Origin: an uncultured Sphingopyxis sp.
GTDB taxonomy: Bacteria; Pseudomonadota; Alphaproteobacteria; Sphingomonadales; Sphingomonadaceae
Length of the DNA: 38,458 nt
NCBI GenBank assembly: GCA_937957805.1
Contig: CALFXW010000204.1
Coordinates: 1-38,458, forward strand
Reading direction: 5' to 3'
The stretch's first letter is position 1. The number at the start of each line of letters is the position of its first letter. Positions 1 through 7,875 of this stretch are shown here, piece after piece. The notes beneath the pieces were generated by a model. The model had not been told where the DNA came from and did not search any database. It saw only the letters and a program-made list of their open reading frames with translations. Position numbers and translations under genes: made by a program.

Positions 1-1267
1 TGCGTGGGTCGATGCCGCTTGCCTTTTGTTCCATCTGGCGGACGGCAAAATGCATCCACGCCATAGCCACCGCCACCAAGCCGAACAGCACTGCAAAACA
101 GCTTGTCCAGATGTTGGTAAGGTCGCTGGCGACGCCAAAGACGATGGGCAGAACGAAACCGCCCAGCCCGCCGACCATGCCGACCATACCGCCGACCGCC
201 CCCACATCCTTTGGGTAATAGACGGGGATATGTTTGAACACCGCCGCCTTGCCCAGCGACATGAAAAAGCCGAGGACAAAGGTCAAAAGGACAAAGGGCA
301 CCAACCCCATCGACGTGGCGAAATGAATATCGCCGCGCACCCCATGGATGACATAATCGGTCGGCGGATAGGACAGCATGAATAGCGCGACCATCGACAC
401 CCCAAAGGTCGCATACATTATTTTGCGCGCGCCATATTTGTCGGACAACATGCCGCCATAAGCCCGGAAAATGGAGGCGGAGAGCGAAAAGACCGCCGCC
501 AATATCCCCGCCGTTTCAAGGCCCACGCCATATACTTCGGTCAGATATTTGGGCAGCCACAGCGCCAGTGCGACAAAAGCGCCAAAAACAAAGAAATAAT
601 AGAGCGAAAAGCGCCAGACCTGTTGATGGCGCAGCGGCTGCAATTGTTCGCGGATGGTGCGCGGTGCCTCACCACGCGCGCGCCGTTCGATCAAGTCCGG
701 CTCATCCCGGGCAATCAGGAAAAAGGCGATGGCGGTCAGGCCAAGCACCGCCGCCCAGATTTGCGCCACCGCATTCCAGCCCATCGCCAACATGACCATT
801 GGTGCCAGCAATTTGGTGACCGCTGCCCCCATATTGCCCATACCGAAAATGCCCAGCGCCACCCCCTGCCGCGCGGGCGGGAAGAATTTGGTTACATAGA
901 CGACGCCGACGGCAAAGCCGCCCCCGGCCAAGCCCAACCCCAATGCCGCCAACAAGGTGAGCAGATAGCTGTTCGCCATAGACAGGAGGTAGGTTGATAG
1001 TGCCGATGCGGCCATGGTGAGCGCGAACACCCGCCGCGCGCCATATTGTTCTGCCCATATGCCGAGCAACGGTCGCGCAATCGACCCGGTCAGCACCGGC
1101 GTCCCCACCAACAGGCCGAATTGCGTGTCGCTCAGCCCCAATTCGGCCTTTAATTCGATGCCGATGATCGCAAAGATCGTCCACACCGCGAAGCAGATGG
1201 TGAAAGCACTGGTCGACAGCCAAAGCGCGGCGCTCTGGACACGGCTGGCTGGCAGGTCATTCGACAT
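1..1267 (-). CDS. narK: NarK-type nitrate/nitrite MFS transporter (partial, 3' end outside window)
   Basis: This is a major-facilitator inner-membrane protein that moves nitrate in and/or nitrite out. The reading frame is open from the ATG at 1267 to the window edge, 422 codons without a stop, so the C-terminus is missing. A glycine-rich stretch at about residues 110-151, containing FFPPARQG and GIFGMGNMGAA, matches the first NarK nitrate signature. A second glycine-rich stretch near residue 380, with GGMVGMVGGLGGF, matches the other signature. Arg65 in TM2 is a candidate for the substrate-binding arginine known in NarK, and SDKYGARK is the MFS motif A. An FNR-type box lies 67 bases upstream. 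Nitrate reductase genes may follow beyond the window (inference). The direction of transport cannot be told from sequence. Confidence 0.88.
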   Translation of the reverse strand, partial: MSNDLPASRVQSAALWLSTSAFTICFAVWTIFAIIGIELKAELGLSDTQFGLLVGTPVLTGSIARPLLGIWAEQYGARRVFALTMAASALSTYLLSMANSYLLTLLAALGLGLAGGGFAVGVVYVTKFFPPARQGVALGIFGMGNMGAAVTKLLAPMVMLAMGWNAVAQIWAAVLGLTAIAFFLIARDEPDLIERRARGEAPRTIREQLQPLRHQQVWRFSLYYFFVFGAFVALALWLPKYLTEVYGVGLETAGILAAVFSLSASIFRAYGGMLSDKYGARKIMYATFGVSMVALFMLSYPPTDYVIHGVRGDIHFATSMGLVPFVLLTFVLGFFMSLGKAAVFKHIPVYYPKDVGAVGGMVGMVGGLGGFVLPIVFGVASDLTNIWTSCFAVLFGLVAVAMAWMHFAVRQMEQKASGIDPR

Positions 1268-1326
1268 AAGAGGCACCTTCGAACAAGAATCTGGTAGCCC
1301 AATGGTTCGGTAAAGCGTTTAGCATG

Positions 1327-1340
1327 TTGACGTGGATCAA
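1327..1340. promoter_or_regulatory. FNR/Dnr-type operator upstream of narK
   Basis: The sequence TTGACGTGGATCAA matches the FNR-family consensus TTGAT-N4-ATCAA at 9 of 10 defined bases. Its centre lies about 67 bases upstream of the narK ATG and about 68 bases upstream of the divergent GNAT gene, so it could act on either. A class II activator position (-41.5) would put the narK start site near 1292. A second site of the same form at 2022-2035 supports it. Confidence 0.65.
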
Positions 1341-1401
1341 GACAGCGCCACTTTATGGCCATAATTGTCATTCGACCATTTTTTAGCGATGGGTTTAGCC
1401 G

Positions 1402-2019
1402 ATGAGCGCACCCCCAAAGACCCGCCTTGTCGTCGATAATGCCGAGGCGCAGGCCATCCGCCATGCCGTCGCTCATGCCAACGTCCGCCTGCTCGGCGCG
1501 CAATATGTCATCGCCGATGCAGCCCATGCCGATGCATTGGTCAGACTATTGTCCGATCCTCGTGTATCCGACCCCATTTATGATTTGCCGCGCCCGGTCA
1601 CCCACGCAAATGTCCGCCGCTGGGTTGCCGATGCGCGTTTGGCGCATGCACGCGGGGAGGCGATTTTGTGCGTCATGCTGGATGCGGCGGGGGTGGCCAC
1701 AGGCTATAGCTATTTCACCATCTGGCCCCAATTTTCAGCCGCCGAAATCGGTGGCGCGCACCGCGCTGATGGTCAGAGCAAGGGATTGGGCGGGGCAGGC
1801 GCGTTGCGCAGTTTTGGTTGGATGTTCGAACATCTGGGGGTGCGCCTCATCTGCCTGACCGCCGCCAGAAACAATGTCCGTTCGGCCCGCCTCATCACCC
1901 ATGCGGGCTTTCGTCCGATGGGTGAGCGGGTCAGCACCCGCCCCGACGGCAGCACGCGCGAATCCCTCTATTGGGAGATGACGCGCGATGAATGGCGCGC
2001 ACGCTATCCCGCTGGCTAA
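1402..2019 (+). CDS. GNAT family N-acetyltransferase (RimJ/RimL-like)
   Basis: This is a 205-residue protein that probably transfers acetyl from acetyl-CoA to an amine. The layout follows RimJ/RimL-type GNATs: an N-terminal substrate-side region, a central strand near VATGYSYFTIWP (about residues 112-123), a glycine-rich segment with QSKGLGGAGALRSF in the acetyl-CoA loop region, then LTAARNNVRSARLITHAGF, the typical C-terminal strand-helix of the fold with its N-x-x-S/A-x-x-L pattern. It is divergent from narK and lies upstream of the nnrS pair, but nothing in the sequence ties its substrate to nitrogen oxides. The ATG at 1402 is used; no strong Shine-Dalgarno sequence is visible in front of it. 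The exact substrate is unknown. Confidence 0.8.
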   Translation: MSAPPKTRLVVDNAEAQAIRHAVAHANVRLLGAQYVIADAAHADALVRLLSDPRVSDPIYDLPRPVTHANVRRWVADARLAHARGEAILCVMLDAAGVATGYSYFTIWPQFSAAEIGGAHRADGQSKGLGGAGALRSFGWMFEHLGVRLICLTAARNNVRSARLITHAGFRPMGERVSTRPDGSTRESLYWEMTRDEWRARYPAG

Positions 2020-2021
2020 GT

Positions 2022-2035
2022 TTGACCAGCATCAA
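2022..2035. promoter_or_regulatory. FNR/Dnr-type operator upstream of the nnrS pair
   Basis: TTGACCAGCATCAA has the same TTGAC-N4-ATCAA form as the site in front of narK and matches the FNR-family consensus at 9 of 10 positions. It begins three bases after the GNAT stop codon, with its centre about 52 bases upstream of the start at 2081. This implies that the membrane protein and nnrS have their own oxygen- or NO-responsive promoter. Confidence 0.65.
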
Positions 2036-2080
2036 AGAAGCTGTTGCATTTGCGAGGCAATGGCAATGGTGGAGCAAGCT

Positions 2081-2545
2081 ATGGATGATTTTGCGATTGC
2101 CCGCGCGCTGCACGTCGCAGCGGTGGTGTTGTGGATTGGCGGGGTCGGTTTCGTCACGCTGGTCGCCATGCCTGCGATCCGCCACCAAGCCAAAGATAGC
2201 GAGCGGCTGAACGCCTTTCACGCATTGGAAAAAGGGTTTGCAGCCCAAGCACGCATCTGGGTGCTGATCGCCGGACTGAGCGGGTTCTGGATGGTCTGGC
2301 GCACCAACATGTGGGACCGTTTCACCCAGCCGCAATTTTGGTGGATGTGGGCGATGGTGATCGTCTGGGCAGGTTTTGCCACGATGCTTTTCGTCATCGA
2401 GCCATTTTTCCTGCACAAGAAAATGGCCGACAATACCGCTGATGGCACGCGTTTTGGGCGGATGGAAAAAATGCACCGCGTCGCGCTGGCAGCGTCGATG
2501 GTCGCGGTAATAGGCGCGGTTGGCGGCAGCCATGGTGCGTGGTAA
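2081..2545 (+). CDS. Small integral membrane protein (CopD/DUF2269-like), partner of NnrS
   Basis: This is a 154-residue protein with about four hydrophobic helices. The first helix begins with ALHVAAVVLWIGGVGF, the His-plus-WIGG pattern of CopD/DUF2269-like membrane proteins that often bind heme or metal. Later His residues (FHALEKG, MHRVALAA) lie at helix ends and could be ligands (inference). The ATG at 2081 is chosen over upstream in-frame starts because GGAG sits 6 bases before it and the helix begins right after. It ends 19 bases before the NnrS start and lies behind an FNR-type box, so the two are probably co-transcribed under low oxygen or nitric oxide. The family name is by pattern only; the function is not known. 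Confidence 0.72.
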   Translation: MDDFAIARALHVAAVVLWIGGVGFVTLVAMPAIRHQAKDSERLNAFHALEKGFAAQARIWVLIAGLSGFWMVWRTNMWDRFTQPQFWWMWAMVIVWAGFATMLFVIEPFFLHKKMADNTADGTRFGRMEKMHRVALAASMVAVIGAVGGSHGAW

Positions 2546-2564
2546 AAATATCGAGGAGGGGAAA

Positions 2565-3824
2565 ATGCAGGCAAGGGTGATTTTGGCAGCGCCGCATCGG
2601 GCGCTTTTTCTGGTGGGCACGTCCGCGCTGGCGCTGGGCATGACCTGGTGGCTGATTATCCTTTCCGGCCTATATTTCAGCACCCCCGCACCGACCGGCG
2701 GCTTGGTGCCGCAAAGCCTGCTCCATGCGCCTTTGCTGTTGTTTCTGGCGCTGCCGCCCCTGTTCTTCGGATTTTTGCTGACCGTTTTCCCGCGCTGGAT
2801 GGGCTTTCCCGATCTGGAACGGCCCGCCTATGCGCCGGTTGCCGCACTCTATGCGACGGGCCTGATTTTCGCGGCGGTCGCGCTCGTCATAGGGAGTGAT
2901 TTCTGGCTGAAACCCGCCTTTTGCAGCGGCCTCCTTGCCAATCTATGGGCCTATGGCTGGCTCTGGCGGCTGGCGATCGCCGAACGGCGCGAAGGGCGCG
3001 GCCCGACATGGCATAGCTGGTCGGTGCTCGGTGCGCTTACGATGGGTCTGGTGGCGCAGGGGGTGATGCTATCCTTCCTCCACAATCCGGCAAACGGCCT
3101 CGTCATGCTCGCCAATCAATTGGGGCTTTGGGGCTTTATCATCCCGATTTTTTTCACCGTCTGCCACCGCATGCTGCCCTTTTTCGCGGGCAATGTTGTG
3201 GCAAATTATGTCCGCTGGCGGCCGATGTGGTTGCTTGCAGCCTTTTGGGTCGGCACCGCGATATTGCTTCTGGGCATGGTCTATGCGCAATTCGCCAGCA
3301 ATATGCCCGCCGACCATAGCACCGCCCATGGCACGGCCCATGTGCATTTCGACAATGTGGTGCATATGCTGGGCGCGGGGCTGTTGACCGCGCTAACCGC
3401 GTTGATGACCTATAAATGGTGGCCGCGCGGGCGCGCACCCGCCCTCCTGTGGGTGCTGATCCTTGGTTTTACATGGGCACCTGTCGGCTATGGGCTGGCG
3501 CTGCTAACCGCATGGGGCGTGCCGCTCGGCCGGGCGAGCGAACATGCGCTGACCATCGGTTTTGCATCGAGCCTGATTATCGCGATGGTGACGCGCGTGA
3601 CGCAGGGCCATTCGGGGCGGCCATTGGTGCTGCCGCTGGTCGGCACCATCGGCTTTATCGGCATGCAGGCCGCCGCACTGGCACGGGTGGGCGCAGCCAT
3701 CCACGCTGAAAATGGCCCATGGCTGGTGGTTTCGGCGGGGATTTTCCTGATTGCGCTGCTGCCGTGGGTGCTGCGCAATGGTGCCATATACCTCGCCCCG
3801 CGTGCCGATGGGCGGCCGGGGTAA
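2565..3824 (+). CDS. nnrS: NnrS family heme/copper membrane protein
   Basis: NnrS proteins are polytopic membrane proteins expressed under nitrosative stress and denitrification; in Vibrio NnrS helps cells resist nitric oxide. This 419-residue protein is hydrophobic throughout, with about 12 predicted helices. Family hallmarks are LLHAPLLLFLALPPLFFGFLLT with an early His, FPRWMGFP, CHRMLPFFAGNVV in the middle, a His-rich HSTAHGTAHVHFDNVVH loop, and RVTQGHSGRPL near residue 345. The ATG at 2565 follows GAGGAGGGG and is preferred over an upstream TTG in the same frame. It follows the small membrane protein and shares its FNR-type control region. It converges with the next gene, leaving only three bases between stop codons. 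Confidence 0.85.
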   Translation: MQARVILAAPHRALFLVGTSALALGMTWWLIILSGLYFSTPAPTGGLVPQSLLHAPLLLFLALPPLFFGFLLTVFPRWMGFPDLERPAYAPVAALYATGLIFAAVALVIGSDFWLKPAFCSGLLANLWAYGWLWRLAIAERREGRGPTWHSWSVLGALTMGLVAQGVMLSFLHNPANGLVMLANQLGLWGFIIPIFFTVCHRMLPFFAGNVVANYVRWRPMWLLAAFWVGTAILLLGMVYAQFASNMPADHSTAHGTAHVHFDNVVHMLGAGLLTALTALMTYKWWPRGRAPALLWVLILGFTWAPVGYGLALLTAWGVPLGRASEHALTIGFASSLIIAMVTRVTQGHSGRPLVLPLVGTIGFIGMQAAALARVGAAIHAENGPWLVVSAGIFLIALLPWVLRNGAIYLAPRADGRPG

Positions 3825-3827
3825 CAG

Positions 3828-4088
3828 CTATTGCGCCTTGGCGGTCACCGATGCACGTATCTGCCAAAGGGTGAGCGCGCCAATCCCGGCCCAAATGATG
3901 TTGAGCACCGCCGAGGGGAAAGCCCCATTATAGCCCGAATTGACGACAAAACCCGCCGCGCCCACTATATTCATCCATTGGTAGGGGCGGCCGCGCGCCT
4001 CCAACCGCCCCATCGACAGGAGGATATAGGCCGCCAAAATCGTTACCGCGGCGGCCCATCCAATCGCTTCAATAATTATGCGTTCCAA
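3828..4088 (-). CDS. Small CBU_0592-like membrane protein, TTG start
   Basis: This is an 86-residue protein with three hydrophobic helices and a polar break (GRLEARGRPYQWMN) after the first. The helix-GRPYQWMNIVGAAGF layout resembles the small CBU_0592-type membrane domain; no function is established for it. The start appears to be TTG at 4088, two bases after the acnA stop codon, because no in-frame ATG precedes the first helix. This suggests translational coupling to acnA. The upstream Shine-Dalgarno is weak. The gene converges with nnrS, with no room for a separate terminator. Confidence 0.68.
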   Translation of the reverse strand: MERIIIEAIGWAAAVTILAAYILLSMGRLEARGRPYQWMNIVGAAGFVVNSGYNGAFPSAVLNIIWAGIGALTLWQIRASVTAKAQ

Positions 4089-4090
4089 TA

Positions 4091-6766
4091 TCAGGCCGCC
4101 AGCTTGCGCAGCACATAGGGCAGGATACCGCCGTGGAGGAAATATTCCACCTCATTGGCGGTATCGATGCGGCACAGCGCGGTGAAGCTGAAGCTCGACC
4201 CATCGGCGCGGGTCACCTGCACCGCCACATCCTGACGCGGGCTGATGGCCGAAATGCCGGTGATGGTGAAACGGTCATCGCCGCTGAGGCCGAGCGACAG
4301 GCGCGTGTCCCCATCCTTGAACTGGAGCGGGAGCACACCCATGCCGACTAGGTTGGAACGGTGGATACGTTCAAAGCTTTCGACAATCACCGCCTTTACG
4401 CCCAGCAAATTGGTGCCCTTTGCCGCCCAGTCGCGCGACGAGCCGGTGCCATATTCCTTGCCCGCGATGACGACGAGCGGCGTGCCGTCAGCGCGGTGGC
4501 GCATCGCGGCATCATAAATCGGCATGACGTCGCTGCCATAACGGCTCATCCCGCCTTCAATCCCCGGCACCATTTCATTTTTGATACGGATGTTGGCAAA
4601 GGTGCCGCGCACCATCACCTCATGATGGCCGCGCCGCGAACCATAGCTGTTGAAATCAGCGCGCGCGACCTGATGTTCGAGCAACCATTGGCCGGCGGGC
4701 GAATCCGCCTTGATCGACCCGGCGGGCGAAATATGGTCGGTGGTGATGCTGTCGCCCAAAATGGCGAGCGGTTTTGCATCGACAATGTCTCCTACCGGCG
4801 CAGGGGTCATTTCCATCCCGTCGAAATAGGGCGGATTGGCGACATAGGTGGAACCCGCGCGCCATTGGTAAGTGTCCGACCCTTCGACCTTTATCGCCTG
4901 CCAATGCATATCGCCCGCATAGACATTGGCATAGCGTGCGGTGAACATCGACCGGTCAACACTGCTGGCGAGCGTTGCCGCCACTTCTTCATTGCTTGGC
5001 CAAATGTCACGCAGATAGACATCGCTGCCGTCACTGCCCTGCCCGATGGGGGTGGTTGTGAAATCCTGCGTCACCGTGCCCTTCAATGCATAGGCAACGA
5101 CCAGCGGCGGGGAGGCGAGGAAATTGGCGCGCACATCGGGGCTGACGCGCCCTTCGAAATTGCGGTTACCCGAAAGGACGGCGGCGGCAACCAGATCATT
5201 GCCGTTGATCGCGCGCGAAAATGGTTCGGCGAGCGGGCCTGAATTGCCGATGCAGGTGGTGCAGCCATAGCCGACAAGGTTGAAACCCACCGCGTCCAGA
5301 TGCGTCTGCAACCCCGATTTTTCGAGGTAATCGGTCACCACCTGACTGCCCGGCGCAAGGCTGGTCTTTACCCATGGTTTGGGTTTCAACCCGCGTTCGT
5401 GCGCCTTCTTGGCGACCAGCCCCGCCGCCACCATGACGCCGGGATTTGATGTGTTCGTGCAACTGGTGATCGCGGCAATCACCACATCTCCATCGCCAAT
5501 ATCATGCCCCGCACCATCGACCGGCACGCGCTTTGCATCGCTGCGGCCATATGTTTTGGCAAGGTCGGCGTTGAACACGTCATCAACTTCGGTCAGCACG
5601 ACCTTGTCCTGCGGGCGTTTCGGCCCGGCAAGGCTGGGGACGACTGTGCCCATATCGAGCGTCAGGCTGTCGGTGAAAACGGGATCGGGGGCGTTGGGGT
5701 CGAGCCACAGCCCCTGCGCCTTGGCATAGGCTTCAACCAGCGCAATTTGCGCCTCGTCGCGCCCCGTCAGGCGCAAATAGTCGAGCGTCTTGTCATCGAT
5801 GCCGAAAAAGCCGCAGGTCGCACCATATTCGGGTGCCATATTGGCGAGCGTCGCCCGGTCGGCGAGCGAGAGGCTAGCCAGCCCCGGCCCATAATATTCG
5901 ACGAAACGGCCGACCACGCCCTTGGCGCGCAACATTTGGGTGGCGGTCAGCACCAGATCGGTCGCCGTCACCCCCTCTTGCAAACGACCGGTCAGTTTGA
6001 AGCCGACCACTTCAGGGATGAGCATGGATACCGGCTGGCCGAGCATCGCCGCCTCCGCCTCAATTCCGCCGACGCCCCAGCCCAATACGCCCAGCCCGTT
6101 GATCATCGTCGTATGGCTGTCGGTGCCGACGCATGTGTCGGGGTAGGCGTATGTCACGCCGTCCGCGCCCGCGCTCGTCCAGACAGCCTGAGCAATATGT
6201 TCGAGGTTGACCTGATGGCAGATACCGGTTCCCGGCGGCACCGCCTTGAAATTATTAAGGCTCTTGCTGCCCCATTTCAGGAAATCATAGCGTTCGCCAT
6301 TGCGGTGATATTCAATTTCGACATTTTGTTCGAACGCCTTGGGGTGGCCGAATTCATCGACCATCACGCTATGGTCGATGACGAGGTGGACGGGTACCAG
6401 TGGGTTGATTTTGGCCGTGTCGCCGCCCAATTTGGCAATACCATCGCGCATCGCGGCCAAATCCACCACACAGGGGACGCCGGTAAAATCCTGCAACAAC
6501 ACGCGCGCCGGACGATATTGAATTTCGGTGTCGCTGGTCGGGTTTTGCTGCCAGTCGATAATCGCCTGAATATCGGCGCGCGCAACGGTGAAACCATCAT
6601 CTTCAAAACGCAGCAGATTTTCGAGCAACACCTTCATCGAAAAGGGCAGGCGCGACACATCACCCAGTTGCGCCGCCGCCTTGGCGAGCGAAAAATAATG
6701 ATATGTTTTGCCCGCGACGTTCAGCGTGTCGCGCGTGTTCAAACTGTCGTTTCCAATGGCGGTCAT
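4091..6766 (-). CDS. acnA: Aconitate hydratase A
   Basis: This cytosolic enzyme interconverts citrate and isocitrate in the TCA cycle using a [4Fe-4S] cluster. The product is 891 residues, normal for AcnA. The cluster cysteines are visible as SCTN (Cys436) and GCTTC (Cys502 and Cys505). Other family segments are the N-terminal FSMKVLLENLLR, GTDSHTTMINGLGVLGWGVGG, and the swivel-domain segment GSSRDWAAKG. I use the ATG at 6766, preceded by GAGGGG at seven bases, rather than the TTG six bases further up. A small membrane protein follows with a two-base gap. The 211 bases upstream, towards the HNH gene, should contain its promoter, but no clear -35/-10 pair stands out. Confidence 0.97.
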   Translation of the reverse strand: MTAIGNDSLNTRDTLNVAGKTYHYFSLAKAAAQLGDVSRLPFSMKVLLENLLRFEDDGFTVARADIQAIIDWQQNPTSDTEIQYRPARVLLQDFTGVPCVVDLAAMRDGIAKLGGDTAKINPLVPVHLVIDHSVMVDEFGHPKAFEQNVEIEYHRNGERYDFLKWGSKSLNNFKAVPPGTGICHQVNLEHIAQAVWTSAGADGVTYAYPDTCVGTDSHTTMINGLGVLGWGVGGIEAEAAMLGQPVSMLIPEVVGFKLTGRLQEGVTATDLVLTATQMLRAKGVVGRFVEYYGPGLASLSLADRATLANMAPEYGATCGFFGIDDKTLDYLRLTGRDEAQIALVEAYAKAQGLWLDPNAPDPVFTDSLTLDMGTVVPSLAGPKRPQDKVVLTEVDDVFNADLAKTYGRSDAKRVPVDGAGHDIGDGDVVIAAITSCTNTSNPGVMVAAGLVAKKAHERGLKPKPWVKTSLAPGSQVVTDYLEKSGLQTHLDAVGFNLVGYGCTTCIGNSGPLAEPFSRAINGNDLVAAAVLSGNRNFEGRVSPDVRANFLASPPLVVAYALKGTVTQDFTTTPIGQGSDGSDVYLRDIWPSNEEVAATLASSVDRSMFTARYANVYAGDMHWQAIKVEGSDTYQWRAGSTYVANPPYFDGMEMTPAPVGDIVDAKPLAILGDSITTDHISPAGSIKADSPAGQWLLEHQVARADFNSYGSRRGHHEVMVRGTFANIRIKNEMVPGIEGGMSRYGSDVMPIYDAAMRHRADGTPLVVIAGKEYGTGSSRDWAAKGTNLLGVKAVIVESFERIHRSNLVGMGVLPLQFKDGDTRLSLGLSGDDRFTITGISAISPRQDVAVQVTRADGSSFSFTALCRIDTANEVEYFLHGGILPYVLRKLAA

Positions 6767-6977
6767 GGTCAATCCCCTCGGTCAAATAGGCGCGCCACCC
6801 GGCAATGCGTCGCACGGGTGCCGGTCGCAGGGGGAAGGCGCACCCGACCCAAGGTTCGCCGCAGCAACCAGCCCCGCAGCTTTGCTGTCGATGGCTTTGT
6901 ATCTTGTGGCCTTAGCGCAGGTGGCGGGGGACGAAAAGGGGGCGGCGCAATATGTTTTGCGCGCGGTGTGTGCAGCC

Positions 6978-7829
6978 TCAATCGCTTATAACAAGCTGAT
7001 ATTCCCCACGCGCACTATCGAATGAAATCAACCCATGATCGCGCAATTCCTGCAATACGCGGCTCAAACTCTGTTCGGGCGTTGCGCCATCTGCCGCAAC
7101 ATCCGCCACAATGTGCACCAATTCCTGCGCAATCAAAGCCTGCCGGGTAAAGTGGGCGGTGCCCTGCCGCTCGACGAGGCGGCCAATCGCCGCGCGCACC
7201 GCATCGCGCCAACTGCGCCGTTGGTGCTGCACCGCCGCGACATCACTGCCCCATCCAGACCGTAGCCGTGCTGCCAAATCCTCCACCGAGATCGGATAAT
7301 TGCGATGGATGATGCGGTGGCAATTGGCGCACAGCGCCGCCAGATCGGCAAGGCCGGTGGTGGTGGGCGCGGCATCGTCGGCCAGCGCAACACGGTGGTG
7401 CGCCTCTATATAGCCTGCACCCAAATCGCCATAAACCTCTGCAAAGTCCAATCCGCAGGCTTCGCAGCAGGGGCGCTCCAACCCCTGTTTGAATGCCTGC
7501 ACCAATTTTGCATCGCGTTCGCGCACCAGATGCTGGCGCAAAATCTGGCCGCCCTCGCGCGCCTCCTGCCCCTCATCCAGCACCGGGGCGGTGTGCGCGC
7601 GCAACCGCCAGATGCCGCTGCCTTCGACGCTCGAAAATATATCCACCTTGCCCAGATAGGCACGATAGTCGGAGCAATTTTCCTGCAATCGGGCGCGCAC
7701 GCTTGCTGCCGGGTCAGCGGGAAAGGGCGGCACTGCGTGCGCGACAATATGGTCGGCTATCGCGCGATAATGCGCCTCCCCGCCAAGGTCGGATAAGGCG
7801 TTGACAATATCGCCAAGCGTAATGGGCAT
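6978..7829 (-). CDS. HNH endonuclease with flanking winged-helix-like domains
   Basis: This is a 283-residue protein in three parts. Residues 1-80 look like a winged helix-turn-helix of the HARE/Mrr-N kind (ITLGDIVNALSDLGGEAHYRAIADH). Residues about 118-178 form an HNH nuclease with two zinc pairs, Cys122/Cys125 and Cys167/Cys170, plus catalytic-type IEAHH (His144, His145) and CHRIIH (His171, His175). Residues about 205-283 resemble the winged-helix DNA-binding domain at the C-terminus of DpnI/Dam-replacing proteins, ending with PEQSLSRVLQELRDHGLI. This architecture fits a modification-dependent or other sequence-specific nuclease, but the target is unknown. No methyltransferase lies beside it. 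The gene sits alone, 46 bases from the SDR stop and upstream of acnA, on the same strand. Confidence 0.83.
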   Translation of the reverse strand: MPITLGDIVNALSDLGGEAHYRAIADHIVAHAVPPFPADPAASVRARLQENCSDYRAYLGKVDIFSSVEGSGIWRLRAHTAPVLDEGQEAREGGQILRQHLVRERDAKLVQAFKQGLERPCCEACGLDFAEVYGDLGAGYIEAHHRVALADDAAPTTTGLADLAALCANCHRIIHRNYPISVEDLAARLRSGWGSDVAAVQHQRRSWRDAVRAAIGRLVERQGTAHFTRQALIAQELVHIVADVAADGATPEQSLSRVLQELRDHGLISFDSARGEYQLVISD

Positions 7830-7875
7830 GCGCCGCTTGTCGAATGCGCGGCGCCGCCTGTCAATCGCCTAGCAT

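Noticed and set aside
5504..6991. Long plus-strand open frame (495 codons) opposite acnA
   Set aside because: It is the antisense of the acnA coding frame; its protein is rich in His, Arg and Gln, has no recognisable domain, and acnA on the other strand is certain.
7830..7854. GCGCCGC / GCGGCGC inverted repeat between the SDR and the HNH gene
   Set aside because: A 7-bp all-GC match with an 11-base loop is expected often in such GC-rich DNA, and no T-run follows.
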